The notes under the pieces were generated by a model. The model was not told the origin of the DNA, ran no database searches, and saw only the letters and a list, made by a program, of their open reading frames with translations. This document shows, one piece after another, positions 63,361 to 64,000 of a DNA stretch of 64,000 bases (position 1 is its first letter; every line of letters starts with the position of its first letter). Location of the stretch: positions 1-64,000 of the forward strand of contig CABRHH010000007.1 of assembly GCA_902470695.1 (NCBI GenBank). The letters run 5' to 3'. The DNA comes from an uncultured Collinsella sp. (lineage in GTDB: Bacteria > Actinomycetota > Coriobacteriia > Coriobacteriales > Coriobacteriaceae). Made by a program: the position numbers and the translations under genes.

Positions 63361-63420
63361 CGTATGTTCGGGGCGTCGCCCAGTGCGCGACGCCCCGAAC
63401 ATACGAGGCGCGGTCGCCTC
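63361..63420. repeat. Two adjacent perfect hairpins
   Basis: Positions 63361-63379 and 63387-63405 are perfect 19-bp complements around a 7-nt loop (CGTATGTTCGGGGCG... and its reverse). Immediately next, GAGGCG-CGGT-CGCCTC (63405-63420) forms a second hairpin. There is no T tract, so it is not a standard terminator. The position downstream of mnmA would still suit transcript-end protection. Confidence 0.85.
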
Positions 63421-63565
63421 GTGCATCGCTTTCCCCGCACACAAACCTCCACGGCGCAGCGCATAGCCCCCACAAGACCTCAAATGCACATAGATTCGCG
63501 AAATGGCATATTTCTTATTGAGTACTTGTATATGTACATACAGTTTGAAATGGCCCAAACGTCCA

Positions 63566-63792
63566 TGGTCGCAAATGGCATCTAATGGGTGTTTCGTCGC
63601 CGCGAACCCGCATGCATACAGCGCCGTCAGACCCTTCCGGAGGCGAGACGAGCCCCGAAACGCACCGCGAGCGGCCCCAACACGATGAAAATCGGGTAAA
63701 CGGCGAGTCAAACGACCCCACCGGACGATATCGGTGTCGCTGAAGGCCTACTCAGTCCCACGCAAACACCCATTAGATGCCGTTTGCGACCA
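63566..63792. repeat. 227-bp element with 29-bp inverted termini
   Basis: The left arm 63566-63594 (TGGTCGCAAATGGCATCTAA...) and right arm 63764-63792 are reverse complements with one mismatch in 29. The interior of about 169 bp has no gene. The element lies in an AT-richer tract (63480-63900) unlike the rest of the window. Confidence 0.75.
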
Positions 63793-64000
63793 CACCATAC
63801 AGGTTCTCTTTATTATCTGACGCCCTCATCTGTTTAATGAATCGGAATATTGAATTTTTTTCTTGTAGAACACATATCTTTGTATTATCGTTTAAAGCAA
63901 GAAATCCCCGGCATACACGGCACGGGCACGACGCAAGCCAGAGCCTCATACAGACCCGCGCCGTACCCACTCGGTGCAAGCCGGGTCCCCCCGCAGGCCC
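63793..64000. other. Gene-free AT-richer right edge
   Basis: From about 63793 to 63905 the sequence is unusually AT-rich, with long T and A runs, and then becomes GC-rich again. No gene with recognisable product is seen; a gene beginning beyond the window edge may have its promoter here. Confidence 0.4.

Overview
The window is GC-rich (well above 60% by eye), densely coded chromosomal DNA. It most resembles an anaerobic gut actinobacterium of the class Coriobacteriia (Collinsella/Olsenella-like). The reasons are the codon bias, strong AGGAGG-type ribosome sites, a superoxide reductase in place of visible superoxide dismutase or catalase, a C69 dipeptidase, formate-THF ligase plus FolD, and an IS3/IS150-type transposase remnant of the kind I associate with that class. 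The taxonomic call is inference; there is no rRNA or tRNA in the window to anchor it.

Layout. 1-5.7 kb is repeat-rich. It holds three copies of a large palindromic element around an LTA-synthase-family gene and a small His/Cys membrane protein. 5.7-18.8 kb carries endonuclease IV, O-acetylhomoserine sulfhydrylase with a Met-rich upstream ORF, RNase HI, a Gfo/Idh oxidoreductase coupled to acylphosphatase, a PerR-type regulator, a HAD phosphatase, Tgt, a tail-anchored coiled-coil protein, an iron-ADH-like protein without its metal ligands, and an aldo/keto reductase. 18.8-25.5 kb is a redox cluster: two more aldo/keto reductases, two LysR regulators, a carboxymuconolactone-decarboxylase-like protein and an SDR. 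Most of its intergenic gaps are filled with a short repeat (core GGGGACGGGGTC). 25.5-28 kb is a decayed, lower-GC island: an internally deleted IS3-type element, a broken Tat-signal gene, a small membrane protein and a 175-bp inverted-repeat element.

28-45.5 kb is mostly housekeeping: queA, queH, a frameshifted DUF3267 gene, a MetRS-like synthetase, GNAT, UbiB-like kinase with a phasin-like partner, C69 dipeptidase, cold-shock protein, folD, fhs, ruvCAB, and an NAD-synthetase-like protein whose two active sites both look lost. 45.6-64 kb has superoxide reductase, dnaE, an addB-addA pair, YerC, ApbE, a four-TM holin-like protein, an IscR/CymR-type Rrf2 regulator divergent from cysK, mnmA, and a gene-free tail with hairpins.

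Themes. Tgt, QueA and QueH cover the last three steps of tRNA queuosine synthesis, and MnmA adds another wobble modification. PerR, superoxide reductase, the reductase cluster and Rrf2-cysK suggest oxidative-stress and sulfur homeostasis. AddAB, RuvABC and endonuclease IV are a repair set. The most unusual structural feature is the GGGGACGGGGTC repeat family: about 29 exact cores counted by eye, all between genes except two lying in frame inside addA. It is accompanied by the large palindromic elements in the first 5.4 kb.
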